DNA from: CBDEUK01 sp965250225
Lineage (GTDB): Bacteria; Pseudomonadota; Gammaproteobacteria; Eutrophobiales; Eutrophobiaceae
Length of the DNA: 64,000 bases
Assembly: GCA_965250225.1 (NCBI GenBank)
Contig: CBDFNQ010000035.1
Span: 130,109-194,108, forward strand
Direction: 5' to 3'
The notes under the pieces were generated by a model. It worked only from the letters and a program-made list of their open reading frames with translations. It was not told the DNA's origin and searched no databases. A program made the position numbers and the translations under genes. Shown here piece by piece: positions 44,697 to 53,959 of this stretch (the stretch's first letter is position 1; every line of letters begins with the position of its first letter).

Positions 44697-45262
44697 ATAA
44701 GGTAAACCCCCGGCTCTGCCGGGGGACTCTCAAAGGTTTGACCGTTCCCACGGTCTATCTATCCTAGTTACTCTACCAAAAGTAACAAAGGAAATAGAAA
44801 TGAGAGATTACAAAAGTTTGTCCCATAGCAGATGGGATTGTAAGTATCATCGTGTTTATACTGAAATATCGTCAGAAGGTTGTTTATGGGAGTTTTAGGT
44901 CTTATATCGGGGAGATGCTTCACGAGTTAGCGAGTCATCTAGAAAGTAAGATTGAAGAGGGACATATTGATGGGTGCTCATATCCATATGTGCATCAGTA
45001 TTCCGCCAAAGTATCCGGTATCGAAAGTAGTGGCTACATCAAAGGGAAAAGTGCGATTATGATTTCACGGAGATTTGGCAGGAAGGCAAGGAATTACAAA
45101 GGAGAAAGCTTCTGGGCCAAAGGATATTTCGTTTCAACAATAGGTTTAGATGAAGAAATGGTACGAGAGTACATACGAACACAGGGCGAACGAGATAAAT
45201 ATTTCGATCAACAAAACTTACCGCATTAGCGGTGGGCTTTGCCCCTTTGAGGGGCTCACCCG
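44697..45262 (+). mobile_element. IS200/IS605-type element remnant
   Basis: This short element has subterminal hairpins typical of the family. On the left CCCCCGGC/GCCGGGGG (44707-44725); on the right GCCCC/GGGGC (45241-45255) inside an outer GGTG/CACC. Between them is a degenerate single transposase gene. IS630 copy 2 is inserted at its right end. The outer limits are approximate. Confidence 0.75.
44800..45229 (+). pseudogene. tnpA: IS200-type TnpA transposase with frameshifts
   Basis: The gene starts MRDYKSLSHSRWDCKYH, as in IS200 TnpA, then shifts frame near 44850 to FILKYRQKVVYGSFRSYIGE. A second shift near 44970 places the HUH-like part (GAHIHMCISIPPKYPVSKVV) in another frame. A third near 45035 restores YIKGKSAI and GESFWAKGYFVSTIGLDEEM. 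With three shifts it cannot give an active protein. Confidence 0.85.
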
Positions 45263-45266
45263 TATA

Positions 45267-46366
45267 TACCCAAGATCGATGAAAGAGCTTGATGTTTATG
45301 AATTAAGAGATCAGTCTATCACCTATGAGCAAGATTGAATTAACCGCAGAAAACAAATTGAAATTAGAAGCACGACATAAGCAAGTGCGAGATATCCGGG
45401 AAGGTGATCGTATCAAAGCCGTATTACTGAATTCTGAAGGGTGGAGCACAACGATGATAGCGCAAGCCTTGCGCAAACATGAAACCTGTATACTTCGTCA
45501 CTTGAAGGACTATACCGGAGAGCAGAAATTGCACTGTGCAAACGGCGGTTCCGAGGAGAAATTAAGCAAGCGACAATGTGACGAATTACTCGCACATCTG
45601 ACAGCACATCTATATCAACATAACCACCAAATTGTGGCTTACATCAAGACCCGTTATGGGGTTGACTACACGGTATCGGGTTTACATAAATGGTTGCATC
45701 GTCAAGGATTTGTTTATAAACAACCCAAAGGGATCCCCGCCAAAGCCGATGTTGAACAACAACATGCCTTTATCAAGCAGTATGACGTATTGAAAGCAAA
45801 CGTCGGTGCTGATGAGCCTATTTTGTTTGGTGATGGCGTGCATCCGACACAGTCGACGAAATTGAGTCACGGTTGGATAAAGAGAGGGACAAATAAGCTT
45901 ATCAAAACAACCGCGAGTCGCACACGGATTAACCTATTAGGTGCGATTGAACTCAATGCCTTGTCAAACACGGTGACAGAAACCTATGACACGATTAATG
46001 CCGACAGCATTGTTGATTTTCTATCCAAATTACGAGCGCAATACGTTGATGCAAACACCCTTCACTGGATAGTTGATGGGGCGGGTTATCATAAGGCGGC
46101 GAGTGTTAAAGAAAAGGCAAACGAACTTAATATTAAGATACACATCCTGCCGCCTTATAGTCCTAATTTGAATCCGATAGAACGTTTATGGAAAGTGATG
46201 AACGAACACGTCCGTAATAACCACTATTTCCATTCGGCCAAGGAATTTCGTGAGCAAATCGATGACTTTTTCAAAAACACTTTACCGGATATCGCGGACT
46301 CATTGAACGATAGAATTAATGATAACTTTCAGATCATCGATCCTGCAACTTGAAGTTGATTGAGTA
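45267..46366 (+). mobile_element. IS630-family insertion sequence, copy 2
   Basis: The element is 1100 bp, flanked by TA (45265-45266 and 46367-46368). It is the same as copy 1 (31552-32651) but in opposite orientation. It inserted at the right edge of the IS200-type element. Confidence 0.92.
45325..46353 (+). CDS. IS630-family transposase (copy 2)
   Basis: The 342 residues are identical to the transposase at 31565-32593, including the DDE segments FGDGVHPT, HWIVDGAGYHK and PPYSPNLNPIERLWKV. The gene is complete. With copy 1 it forms a pair of inverted repeats around 32652-45266, which could allow inversion of that segment. Confidence 0.95.
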   Translation: MSKIELTAENKLKLEARHKQVRDIREGDRIKAVLLNSEGWSTTMIAQALRKHETCILRHLKDYTGEQKLHCANGGSEEKLSKRQCDELLAHLTAHLYQHNHQIVAYIKTRYGVDYTVSGLHKWLHRQGFVYKQPKGIPAKADVEQQHAFIKQYDVLKANVGADEPILFGDGVHPTQSTKLSHGWIKRGTNKLIKTTASRTRINLLGAIELNALSNTVTETYDTINADSIVDFLSKLRAQYVDANTLHWIVDGAGYHKAASVKEKANELNIKIHILPPYSPNLNPIERLWKVMNEHVRNNHYFHSAKEFREQIDDFFKNTLPDIADSLNDRINDNFQIIDPAT

Positions 46367-46690
46367 TATATCTCTTTGTCCGCCAATAAAGGCACGATTT
46401 TATTCGGTGGCAGAGCCGCATAGTCGGTTTGGTTCACCACCTCAATAATGCGCTGCCGCATGACATCATCAAGTTTATTCCTCGGCTGATGATCTGCATC
46501 CAAACGCCCATCGCGTAAGTTATCGGCCTTCTCCCAGCGTTGTACGGTACGTACCGATAAGCCCACGATATCACACGCAGTGGCTTTACGTGCCCCGGCT
46601 TGACGAGCTTCCTCTATCCACGTTAACAGCTGTTGGCGCTGTTCCTCCATGCTCAATTGTCCTCGTCGTTTCCCCAGATCGCCTGGGCTT
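46367..46690 (-). pseudogene. IS3-family transposase OrfB, N-terminal piece
   Basis: This part reads MSMEEQRQQLLTWIEEARQA from 46656, then GLSVRTVQRWEKADNLRDGR and ALPPNKIVPLLADKEIY before running into IS630 copy 2. It is in the -1 frame relative to OrfA. An A8-G slippage tract (complement of 46688-46696) at the junction is a typical programmed frameshift site of IS3 elements. Confidence 0.85.
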
Positions 46691-47161
46691 TTTTTTCAGA
46701 ACCAATAATGCCGCCGTCTCCGCTAACGCTTTCTCTTTACGTCTGAGTTCTGATTTGAGTTGCTTATTTTCTTCCCGTAAGGCTTTCAGTTGTCCCCGCT
46801 CTGCGTGTCTGTCCCGGTCAGGCTTGAACTGAATAAATTCCTGTTGCCATTGTTGGATATGATGCGCATACAGTCCATGTTGACGACAATAAGCATTGGC
46901 CGCTTCTTCGTCTAATGCAGCACAATCCATAATGGCCTGTAATTTCTCTGCTGCACTCCAATCCTGTGGCCGTCTCTCTTTTGTGCTCATTGTGCTGTTG
47001 CTTCCTAATGATTGTTGTCTTGTTTCTCTGACCCATCTCCCCACAGTAGAGAGGGCTATGCCATACTCTTTTGCAATAGCTTCGATGGTTACTTCCGGTG
47101 CCCGGGTTAACATCTTCTCTACCACACTGTTCTTAAATGATTCACTATGTTTTTTTGACAT
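46586..47161 (-). CDS. IS3-family transposase OrfA
   Basis: The 191-residue frame has two helix-turn-helix regions: EAIAKEYGIALSTVGRWVRE and DEEAANAYCRQHGLYAHHIQ. A Lys/Glu-rich leucine zipper follows (GQLKALREENKQLKSELRRK). The last 35 or so residues are read past the frameshift site. The element is broken, so OrfA is probably a relic although its frame is open. Confidence 0.85.
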   Translation of the reverse strand: MSKKHSESFKNSVVEKMLTRAPEVTIEAIAKEYGIALSTVGRWVRETRQQSLGSNSTMSTKERRPQDWSAAEKLQAIMDCAALDEEAANAYCRQHGLYAHHIQQWQQEFIQFKPDRDRHAERGQLKALREENKQLKSELRRKEKALAETAALLVLKKKPRRSGETTRTIEHGGTAPTAVNVDRGSSSSRGT

Positions 47162-47215
47162 GTTCTATCACCTTCTGTTTTTCTTCTAAAAAAATAAATT
47201 CAATCTTGGTCGACA

Positions 47216-47482
47216 CTTAATCTCAGCCGAGTATTATCGATTGCTTAGACAGCGCGCATTTACGTCTTGGAAAAATGCAACAGCAGTTTAATTGAAGTGG
47301 ATTAGAGAAGTCGTATCGATTTTTGAATTAACTTGATTAGTACTCCCATTCAGTCAGGCTAGTGGAGACTTATTGTCCCACTGTTTGTGGATGTGACTTG
47401 AGTGTTAAACGTCATACTTAGCGTTTAATAAAAGTGACATATAGTTTAGCCGGTTATATTGGTTAATTACGGGTAAATATTT
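47216..47482. other. Non-coding junction between the IS region and the catabolic region
   Basis: I see no gene in this stretch. A weak hairpin TTAAACG...CGTTTAA near 47404-47427 lies downstream of the FAD oxidoreductase gene and could end its transcript, but it is AT-rich and has no T-tract. Confidence 0.4.
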
Positions 47483-49105
47483 TTAACTTCGTGCCACTTT
47501 AGACCAATCTCTTAGCACCTGATGGGATGCGTTATAGCCCGGCGCACCAGTAACCCCTCCACCGGGATGTGTTCCCGCACCACACAGATACAAGCCTTCA
47601 ATGGGTGTACGATATTGGGAACAGTCAGGTAGTGGCCGCATAAAAAATAGCTGATCTAGGCTTAACTCTCCGTGAAAGATATTGCCCTCGGTAATTCCGA
47701 ATGTACGTTCAAGATCCAGTGGTGTAAAAACACGGCGGGCGATAATCGATGCTGGTACATTGGGTGCGTATTCCGCAATTTTCTTTACCACTAGGTCACC
47801 AAGATAGTCCCGTTTCTCTTCCCAACTACCTGTTGCGAGTTTATAGGGAACATACTGCACGAAACAGGTAAGCATATGCCGACCTTCCGGTGCAAGTGTA
47901 TTGTCGACGTTCGAGGCAACAACGCAATCCACCCACAAATCTTCAGGTATCTGTCCGCGCTGCGAAATGTTATAACAATCTTCAGCGCCTTGTAATGTCG
48001 GCACTAGGGTAAATAAAGCACGTTGTCCCGGCCCGGCATCAGCGGGCATACCATTGACACGGGGTTCCTCACTCAAGACAAAATTGACCTTCGCACTTGG
48101 CCCATCCATTTTGATACCGTTCACGGCTTGGCGAAAATCATCATCGAGATCATTTGCGTCCAACAGCCCAAGAAAGGTTCGTTTTGGATCGGCATTTGAT
48201 AAAACGATATTCGCGCTGATTTCTTCGCCATCTTCAAGCACCACACCACGTAATTTTCCATTCGACAGGACAATCCTGGCGACGGGCGAGGAAGTTCGGA
48301 TGTCCACCCCAAACTCACGACAAGCCGTGGCCATGGCGGTTGTTATCGCCCCCATACCCCCGATCACGTGGCCATAAAAGCCTTGTTGCTCCTCAGAGCC
48401 ACCGCTGAGTAGGTGAAATAACAGACCCATTGCGCTGCCGGGCTGATATGGCCCACCATGCTTACCATAGGTGTTGTTGGCAAGGATCAATGATTTCACC
48501 TGATCACTCTCAAAATGCTGGTTGAGAAAGTCAGCCAGACTGCCCATAAGAAACGAATTCATCTGCCCTATTTGTGTACCACTTATTTTCCTGAAGCGTT
48601 TAAAGACTCGATACAATTGCTTGATCCGTGTCAGGCCCTTAGCGTTGATATCCGGTGGTGGTTCAAGAAAAAACGGTTGCAGGTATGCAGCCAGTGCCTT
48701 CAGCTCTTCATCGATGCGAATAAAGGTTTCGGCATCGGAAACTGAATACGGTTTTAGTTCTGCCAATGTTCTCTGATTATCCGACCACCATGGAATAACT
48801 GTCGCGTCAGGTAAGGCGATTTGCAATCCCGGTTCACACGGCACCATGCGTAGTCCATATTTACTCAGGTTCAGATCACGTATTATTTCCGGCCGCAACA
48901 TACTGGCGATATAGGACGTGGTTGAAACGCGGCAACCGGGTGCCAATTCCGGATCGACTTCTTCAGTGACACAACAGCCACCGACAATCTCCCTTCTTTC
49001 GAGTACCAGTACTTTTCTACCCGCCATCGCCAGATAGGCTGCGGCGGTCAATCCATTATGTCCGGCACCAATTACAATCGCGTCATATTCACTATTATTA
49101 GCCAT
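47483..49105 (-). CDS. PYROXD2/phytoene-desaturase-like FAD-dependent oxidoreductase
   Basis: The 540 residues begin with the dinucleotide-binding motif DAIVIGAGHNGLTAAAYLA at about 8-26, then VLVLERREIVGGCCVTEE. A middle segment has LSGGSEEQQGFYGHVIGGMG. The C-terminal FAD motif is LYLCGAGTHPGGGVTGAPGY. This is the COG1233 group, which includes carotenoid desaturases and many amine or unknown oxidases. There are no carotenoid genes nearby. Being divergent from soxB suggests it serves the same pathway, perhaps oxidising a cyclic or secondary amine; that is inference. Confidence 0.85.
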   Translation of the reverse strand: MANNSEYDAIVIGAGHNGLTAAAYLAMAGRKVLVLERREIVGGCCVTEEVDPELAPGCRVSTTSYIASMLRPEIIRDLNLSKYGLRMVPCEPGLQIALPDATVIPWWSDNQRTLAELKPYSVSDAETFIRIDEELKALAAYLQPFFLEPPPDINAKGLTRIKQLYRVFKRFRKISGTQIGQMNSFLMGSLADFLNQHFESDQVKSLILANNTYGKHGGPYQPGSAMGLLFHLLSGGSEEQQGFYGHVIGGMGAITTAMATACREFGVDIRTSSPVARIVLSNGKLRGVVLEDGEEISANIVLSNADPKRTFLGLLDANDLDDDFRQAVNGIKMDGPSAKVNFVLSEEPRVNGMPADAGPGQRALFTLVPTLQGAEDCYNISQRGQIPEDLWVDCVVASNVDNTLAPEGRHMLTCFVQYVPYKLATGSWEEKRDYLGDLVVKKIAEYAPNVPASIIARRVFTPLDLERTFGITEGNIFHGELSLDQLFFMRPLPDCSQYRTPIEGLYLCGAGTHPGGGVTGAPGYNASHQVLRDWSKVARS

Positions 49106-49282
49106 ATAGTCTCCTCATAATGCTTTCCGACCTCATCAGAAATGGCTTGCAGGGGAAAATATTATGGCACTCATTAGTCCTATAGAAAATCTAACCACTT
49201 TTTTATACTGTCAGGGTATAGTTGAAAAACTCCGAGTCTTTTATTACAGACCCAGCCAGTGATTTCCGATATACCCCTAATA

Positions 49283-49298
49283 ATCTACCCCTGTAGAT
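49283..49298. promoter_or_regulatory. Palindrome in the gap between the FAD oxidoreductase gene and soxB
   Basis: ATCTAC-CCCT-GTAGAT is a perfect 6-bp inverted repeat with a 4-nt spacer in the 279-bp divergent intergenic region, about 90 bp before soxB. It could be an operator controlling both directions. No further copy was recognised, so support is limited. Confidence 0.35.
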
Positions 49299-49384
49299 AG
49301 AAGCATAAGTGATTATTTTCATGCATAATTTGGTCTCCAAAACATATAAGAAAGTTTCCGATTTGATTGATTGGTTCTACACAA

Positions 49385-50641
49385 ATGGAAAAATATTCAT
49401 TATTAAATTTGCTGCGTCACGCATGCTCTGGAAACACAGCATGGTCCCAGGCATGGCGACATCCTGAGCCGAAACCGGCTTATGATGTCCTCATCATTGG
49501 CGGTGGTGGACATGGCCTGGCAACGGCTCATTATCTGGCAAAGGAACATGGTATTCGCGATGTCGCCGTATTGGAGAAATCCTGGATAGGTGGTGGCAAC
49601 ACTGGTCGCAATACCACCATTGTTCGCTCCGACTACCTGCTTGAAGAAAACTCGCAGTTTTATGAATTTTCACTGGGCTTGTGGGAGACACTGAGCAATG
49701 ACTTGAATTTCAACGTCATGCTCAGTCAACGTGGTGCACTGAATCTGGCTCATAGCGAAGCCGATCTGGCAAGCATGGCTAAACTGGGTAACGCTTTGCG
49801 TATTGCAGGTATTGATGCGGAATTGATGACGCGGGAAGAGGTGCAAAAATTTGTACCCTTACTTGATTGCTCTGATGATACAAGATATCCCGTCCACGGT
49901 GCCTTGTTACAGGGTCGGGGCGGCACAGCCCGACATGATGCCGTGGCCTGGGGTTATGCCCGATCGGCCGACAGTTATGGCGTGGATATTATTCAGAACT
50001 GTGAAGTGACCGGTATGCAGATTGAAAAAGGTCGCATCCGGGGAGTGAAGACAAACCGCGGTACTATTCGCGCCGACAAGGTTGCTATCGAAGTTGCCGG
50101 CCATAGCAGCCAGGTCGCGACACTGGCCGGGTTGCGTCTACCCATTGAGTCACATTTGTTACAGGCCATGGTGACCGAGCCCATTAAGCCCGCACTCGAT
50201 ACTGTGGTAATGGGTCATGCCTTTGACGGCTATGTCAGCCAGACTGACAAGGGTGAGATCGTCATGGGGGCGCAGCTGGATTATTATCCCAGCTATTCGC
50301 AACGCGGTAACTTACCACGCATTGAGGATATTGCCCGCTACACTTGCACCATGTTCCCAAGCTTCAGCCGACTGAGAATGATGCGTTCATGGGCCGGTAT
50401 TAATGACATGACCATGGACGGTAGCCCGATCATGGGTCCAACTCCGATAGATGGACTCTACATCAACGGTGGTTGGTGTTACGGCGGCTTTAAGGCGACG
50501 CCCGCGTCAGGCTGGACCTTCGCCCATACCCTGGCTCATGAGCAGGTTCATCCACTCATCGAACCATTTAATTTGGATAGGTTTATGTCGGGAAAAACCA
50601 TTGATGAAACCGGAACCGGCCCGTTTCCACAAAGACACTGA
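49385..50641 (+). CDS. soxB: Sarcosine oxidase beta-type subunit (SoxB/MgdA-like)
   Basis: This is the FAD/FMN subunit of heterotetrameric sarcosine-oxidase-type enzymes, which oxidise an N-methyl group. From the ATG at 49385 it has 418 residues. FAD binds at DVLIIGGGGHGLATAHYLA (34-52), and the conserved WIGGGNTGRNTTIVRSDYL follows. The His of GGTARHDAVAWGYA (about His184) corresponds to the residue carrying covalent FMN in this family. The C-terminus has GLYINGGWCYGGFKATPASG. N-methylglutamate dehydrogenase subunits are homologous, so the substrate may not be sarcosine. Confidence 0.92.
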   Translation: MEKYSLLNLLRHACSGNTAWSQAWRHPEPKPAYDVLIIGGGGHGLATAHYLAKEHGIRDVAVLEKSWIGGGNTGRNTTIVRSDYLLEENSQFYEFSLGLWETLSNDLNFNVMLSQRGALNLAHSEADLASMAKLGNALRIAGIDAELMTREEVQKFVPLLDCSDDTRYPVHGALLQGRGGTARHDAVAWGYARSADSYGVDIIQNCEVTGMQIEKGRIRGVKTNRGTIRADKVAIEVAGHSSQVATLAGLRLPIESHLLQAMVTEPIKPALDTVVMGHAFDGYVSQTDKGEIVMGAQLDYYPSYSQRGNLPRIEDIARYTCTMFPSFSRLRMMRSWAGINDMTMDGSPIMGPTPIDGLYINGGWCYGGFKATPASGWTFAHTLAHEQVHPLIEPFNLDRFMSGKTIDETGTGPFPQRH

Positions 50642-50652
50642 GGATAAAGCGT

Positions 50653-50934
50653 ATGCAATTGATAAAGTGTCCATGGTGCGGTGATCGCTCACAAAACGAG
50701 TTTAGTTACTATTGTGATGAAGAAGGCATCCCTGCCAGTAATGAAAAGGAAGGGACAGATAAAGACATGCTTGAGCGGCTTTACCTGAGAACAAACCACA
50801 TTGGTTTTCACCATGAGGTTTGGCAGCACAGTGGCGGTTGTCGTGGTTGGCTTAGCCTGCAACGCCACAATCAAAGCCATGAAATCAAGACCAGCAAGCC
50901 ACTAAATCGTACTCCAGGCAAGCCGGAATCATGA
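50653..50934 (+). CDS. soxD: Sarcosine oxidase delta-type subunit (SoxD)
   Basis: The 93-residue delta subunit binds zinc and helps assemble the complex. It has CPWCGDRSQNEFSYYCDEEG at the N-terminus with Cys6 and Cys9. WQHSGGCRGWL later supplies a His and Cys. It starts 11 bp after soxB and overlaps soxA by 4 bp (ATGA). Confidence 0.93.
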   Translation: MQLIKCPWCGDRSQNEFSYYCDEEGIPASNEKEGTDKDMLERLYLRTNHIGFHHEVWQHSGGCRGWLSLQRHNQSHEIKTSKPLNRTPGKPES

Positions 50935-53900
50935 GCCAATCTCATCGTAAATCCAGCGGCGGTTTCATTAACCGCAAGTTGCCAATCAACTTTAGCTTCA
51001 ATGGCAACGCCTATCAGGGCTATGCGGGTGACACCCTTGCTTCTGCCTTGCTGGCGAACGGCGTGCATTTTATTGGTCGAAGTTTTAAATATCACCGTCC
51101 CCGTGGCGTCTTTGCCATTGGTTCTGAAGAACCTAATGCCCTGGTGCAACTCGAACGTGGTGCCTACACAGAACCAAATACACGCGCAAGCCAGGTTGAA
51201 CTCTATGAAGGTCTCAGTGCATCCAGCCAGAATTGCTGGCCCAGCCTGAATTTCGACATGCTCGCCGTTAACGATAAGCTGTCCGCCTTTCTCAAGGCCG
51301 GGTTTTATTACAAAACCTTTATGTCACCACGCTGGTTGTGGCCAGGTTATGAAAAGATGATCCGCAAGGCCGCCGGGATGGGGGATTCTCCAGTACAGGC
51401 AGATCCAGATCATTACCAACAAAAACACGAACACTGCGATGTACTGGTGGTTGGCGCGGGGCCAGCGGGACTTATTGCTGCACACACAGCGGCCAGTTCC
51501 GGCGCCCGGGTCATTTTCGTCGAAGAGGCAGCTGAGGTAGGTGGCTGGTTACGACGGGACAAGATGCAACTGAAAAATAAAGCGGCGCTTGACTGGTTTA
51601 CGCCGATCATTGCAGCATTAAAAGACCGACCCAATGTGCTCATGCTCACCCGTACAACCGCTTTTGGCTACTATGATCATAATCTTGTCGCCTGTCTCGA
51701 GCGGCTAAGCGATCATATCAATAGTCAAGCGGGTTCTGTCGATGGTATGCCCCGCCAACGTCTTTGGCGCATCCGGGCAAAGCAAGTCATTTTGGCAACG
51801 GGTGCGATTGAGCGTCCTCTCACCTTTGCCAATAACGATCTACCGGGCATCATGCTGGCCGGTGCTGCCCGTGGCTACCTGAACCAGTTTGCCGTTAAAG
51901 TCGGTCGTCGCGCCGTGATCTTGACCAATAATGATAGCGCCTATCACAGCGCCATCGATCTTCATGATGGCGGTGTTAAAATCGAATGTATTATTGATCT
52001 ACGGCTAATGCTAGTCCCTGACTCGGCATTAGTCAGGGCGGTATCGGAACGAAATATCCAGGTCATAAAAAATAGCACCATCACACATGCCTATGGCAAA
52101 AAGGCGGTTAACGCCGTTGAAATAAGTCAGGTTGATGCGCTACAAAGCGGCAAGTCACTGCGTATGTCATGCGATCTTGTTTGCGTTTCCGGCGGCTGGA
52201 CTCCGGTCATCCACCTCCATGCACAGTCCGGCGGTCGTGCCCGTTACGACACGGATCTGGCTACCTTTGTCCCGGCTGAGTGTAAACAGGCAGAAAGATC
52301 TGTGGGGGCGGCACGCGGCCTGTTCGGGTTAAGCGATTGTATCCGGGACGGACTCCAGGCGGGGACAGAGATGGCGCAGCTATGTGGTTTTCGTGTGGGC
52401 GAATCTGTGAGCATTCCAGAGCAAACAGATGGACTGAATGCCGTATCGGTAACCGATCCAACCCCTTCAAGTCCCCAACAACAATCCCGATACAAGCAAT
52501 TCATCGATCTGCAAAACGACGTCACCACCCATGATATCAAACAAGCACACACGGAAGGTTACATATCGGTAGAACATTTAAAGCGCTACACCACTCTGGG
52601 GATGGGAACGGATCAAGGCAAGACCTCCAATATAAACGGATTGGAATTACTGGCTCGGCATCGACAAGAGACGATCCCTGAAGTGGGGACAACTACTTTT
52701 CGGCCACCCTATACACCCATAAGCCTTGGCAGCCTGGCCGGTTCTGCTATAAAAACACGGTTAGAGCCAAAACGACTCAGTCCCATGCATGCTCAGCAGG
52801 AAAAAGCCGGAGCGGTGTTTGTGCCCAATGGGCTGTGGCTCAGACCGCAATGCTATCCACTGCTGGGTGAATCCAACTCAGTCGCCGTACTACGTGAGAT
52901 GACAGCGGTTAGAAATAAGCTGGGTATAGTGGATGTATCTACATTGGGAAAAGTTGAAATAAAGGGAAAGGACGCGGTTGAGTTTCTTAACCGTGTTTAT
53001 ATCAATGGCTGGGATTCACTGGCTGTGGGTCGTTGCCGCTACGGTTTGATGCTGCGTGAAGATGGCATGATCCTGGATGATGGAACGACCTCGCGACTGG
53101 CGGAACATCATTTTTTCATGACCACGACGACGGGCAACGCTGAACAGGTTTTGCAACATCTCGAATTTTTCCTGGAAGTGGTCTGGCGCGATCTGGATGT
53201 CAATATTATTCCCGTCACTGAGCAATGGGCGGCGCTTGCCATGGCCGGCCCACAAAGCCGAGAACTTTTGTGCCAACTGTTTCCCGATGTGGATCTATCC
53301 AGCGAAGCGCTGCCTTATATGGGCATGCTTGAATGTACGCTAGCGGGCTATCCAGTCCGAATCATGCGCATTAGTTTTTCCGGCGAGTTGGCCTATGAGA
53401 TATACATACCCTCAAGCCAAGGCGCAAAACTGTGGAACCAGTTACTCAACCTGGGCAAGGCATATGGTGTTACACCTTATGGTCTGGATGTATTGGACAT
53501 GCTTCGCGTCGAGAAAGGTTTTATCGGCATGGGCACTGATGCAGATGGCCGCGTAACACCTTACGATCTAGGCATGGGCCGGATGGTAAGCAAGAAAAAA
53601 GATTTTATCGGCCGTATTGCCTTGAAGCGTCCTGCACTGCACGCAGATGACAGGCTGAGTCTGGTCGGTTTAATCGCGGACGATAATGCTGAACTACGTG
53701 AAGGTGCGCACATATTGGCAACAAAAAACGCATCCGGCTTTGGTGCATCAATCGGCCACATCAGTTCCGCCGCCTATAGCATCGCTTTGAACAAGCCCGT
53801 TGCACTTGCCATGATTAAAGGCGGACAAGCAAGACGCGATGAGACCGTCTTTGTTTGTGATCCCGTCCGTGACAACAAAATCGTCCCTGTCAAGGTAGTG

Positions 53901-53945
53901 AATCCGTGCTTTTACGATCCTGCCGGAGACAGGTTACGCGACTAG
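50931..53945 (+). CDS. soxA: Sarcosine oxidase alpha-type subunit (SoxA)
   Basis: The 1004-residue alpha subunit has an N-terminal 2Fe-2S-like fold without cluster (INFSFNGNAYQGYAGDTLAS). A dinucleotide domain follows (DVLVVGAGPAGLIAAHTAAS, about residue 164). The C-terminal half is a GcvT-like folate domain from about residue 620 (VDVSTLGKVEIKGKDAVEFL, SFSGELAYEIYIPSSQGAKL, GLDVLDMLRVEKGFIGMGTD). That domain lets the enzyme pass the methyl carbon to tetrahydrofolate as 5,10-methylene-THF. The length matches the family. Confidence 0.94.
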   Translation: MSQSHRKSSGGFINRKLPINFSFNGNAYQGYAGDTLASALLANGVHFIGRSFKYHRPRGVFAIGSEEPNALVQLERGAYTEPNTRASQVELYEGLSASSQNCWPSLNFDMLAVNDKLSAFLKAGFYYKTFMSPRWLWPGYEKMIRKAAGMGDSPVQADPDHYQQKHEHCDVLVVGAGPAGLIAAHTAASSGARVIFVEEAAEVGGWLRRDKMQLKNKAALDWFTPIIAALKDRPNVLMLTRTTAFGYYDHNLVACLERLSDHINSQAGSVDGMPRQRLWRIRAKQVILATGAIERPLTFANNDLPGIMLAGAARGYLNQFAVKVGRRAVILTNNDSAYHSAIDLHDGGVKIECIIDLRLMLVPDSALVRAVSERNIQVIKNSTITHAYGKKAVNAVEISQVDALQSGKSLRMSCDLVCVSGGWTPVIHLHAQSGGRARYDTDLATFVPAECKQAERSVGAARGLFGLSDCIRDGLQAGTEMAQLCGFRVGESVSIPEQTDGLNAVSVTDPTPSSPQQQSRYKQFIDLQNDVTTHDIKQAHTEGYISVEHLKRYTTLGMGTDQGKTSNINGLELLARHRQETIPEVGTTTFRPPYTPISLGSLAGSAIKTRLEPKRLSPMHAQQEKAGAVFVPNGLWLRPQCYPLLGESNSVAVLREMTAVRNKLGIVDVSTLGKVEIKGKDAVEFLNRVYINGWDSLAVGRCRYGLMLREDGMILDDGTTSRLAEHHFFMTTTTGNAEQVLQHLEFFLEVVWRDLDVNIIPVTEQWAALAMAGPQSRELLCQLFPDVDLSSEALPYMGMLECTLAGYPVRIMRISFSGELAYEIYIPSSQGAKLWNQLLNLGKAYGVTPYGLDVLDMLRVEKGFIGMGTDADGRVTPYDLGMGRMVSKKKDFIGRIALKRPALHADDRLSLVGLIADDNAELREGAHILATKNASGFGASIGHISSAAYSIALNKPVALAMIKGGQARRDETVFVCDPVRDNKIVPVKVVNPCFYDPAGDRLRD

Positions 53946-53959
53946 ATACAGGTATAAAT

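Larger units (their letters stand above)
44065..47215 (-). mobile_element. IS3-family element remnant carrying nested insertions
   Basis: The two outer ends read TGTCG inward (44065, and complement ending 47215). OrfA is at 46586-47161. OrfB is in two pieces, 46367 to about 46690 and 44088 to about 44690. Between the pieces lie an IS200/IS605-type element and IS630 copy 2. About 90-100 residues of OrfB between the pieces are missing, so a deletion accompanied the insertions. The exact ends are tentative. Confidence 0.65.
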
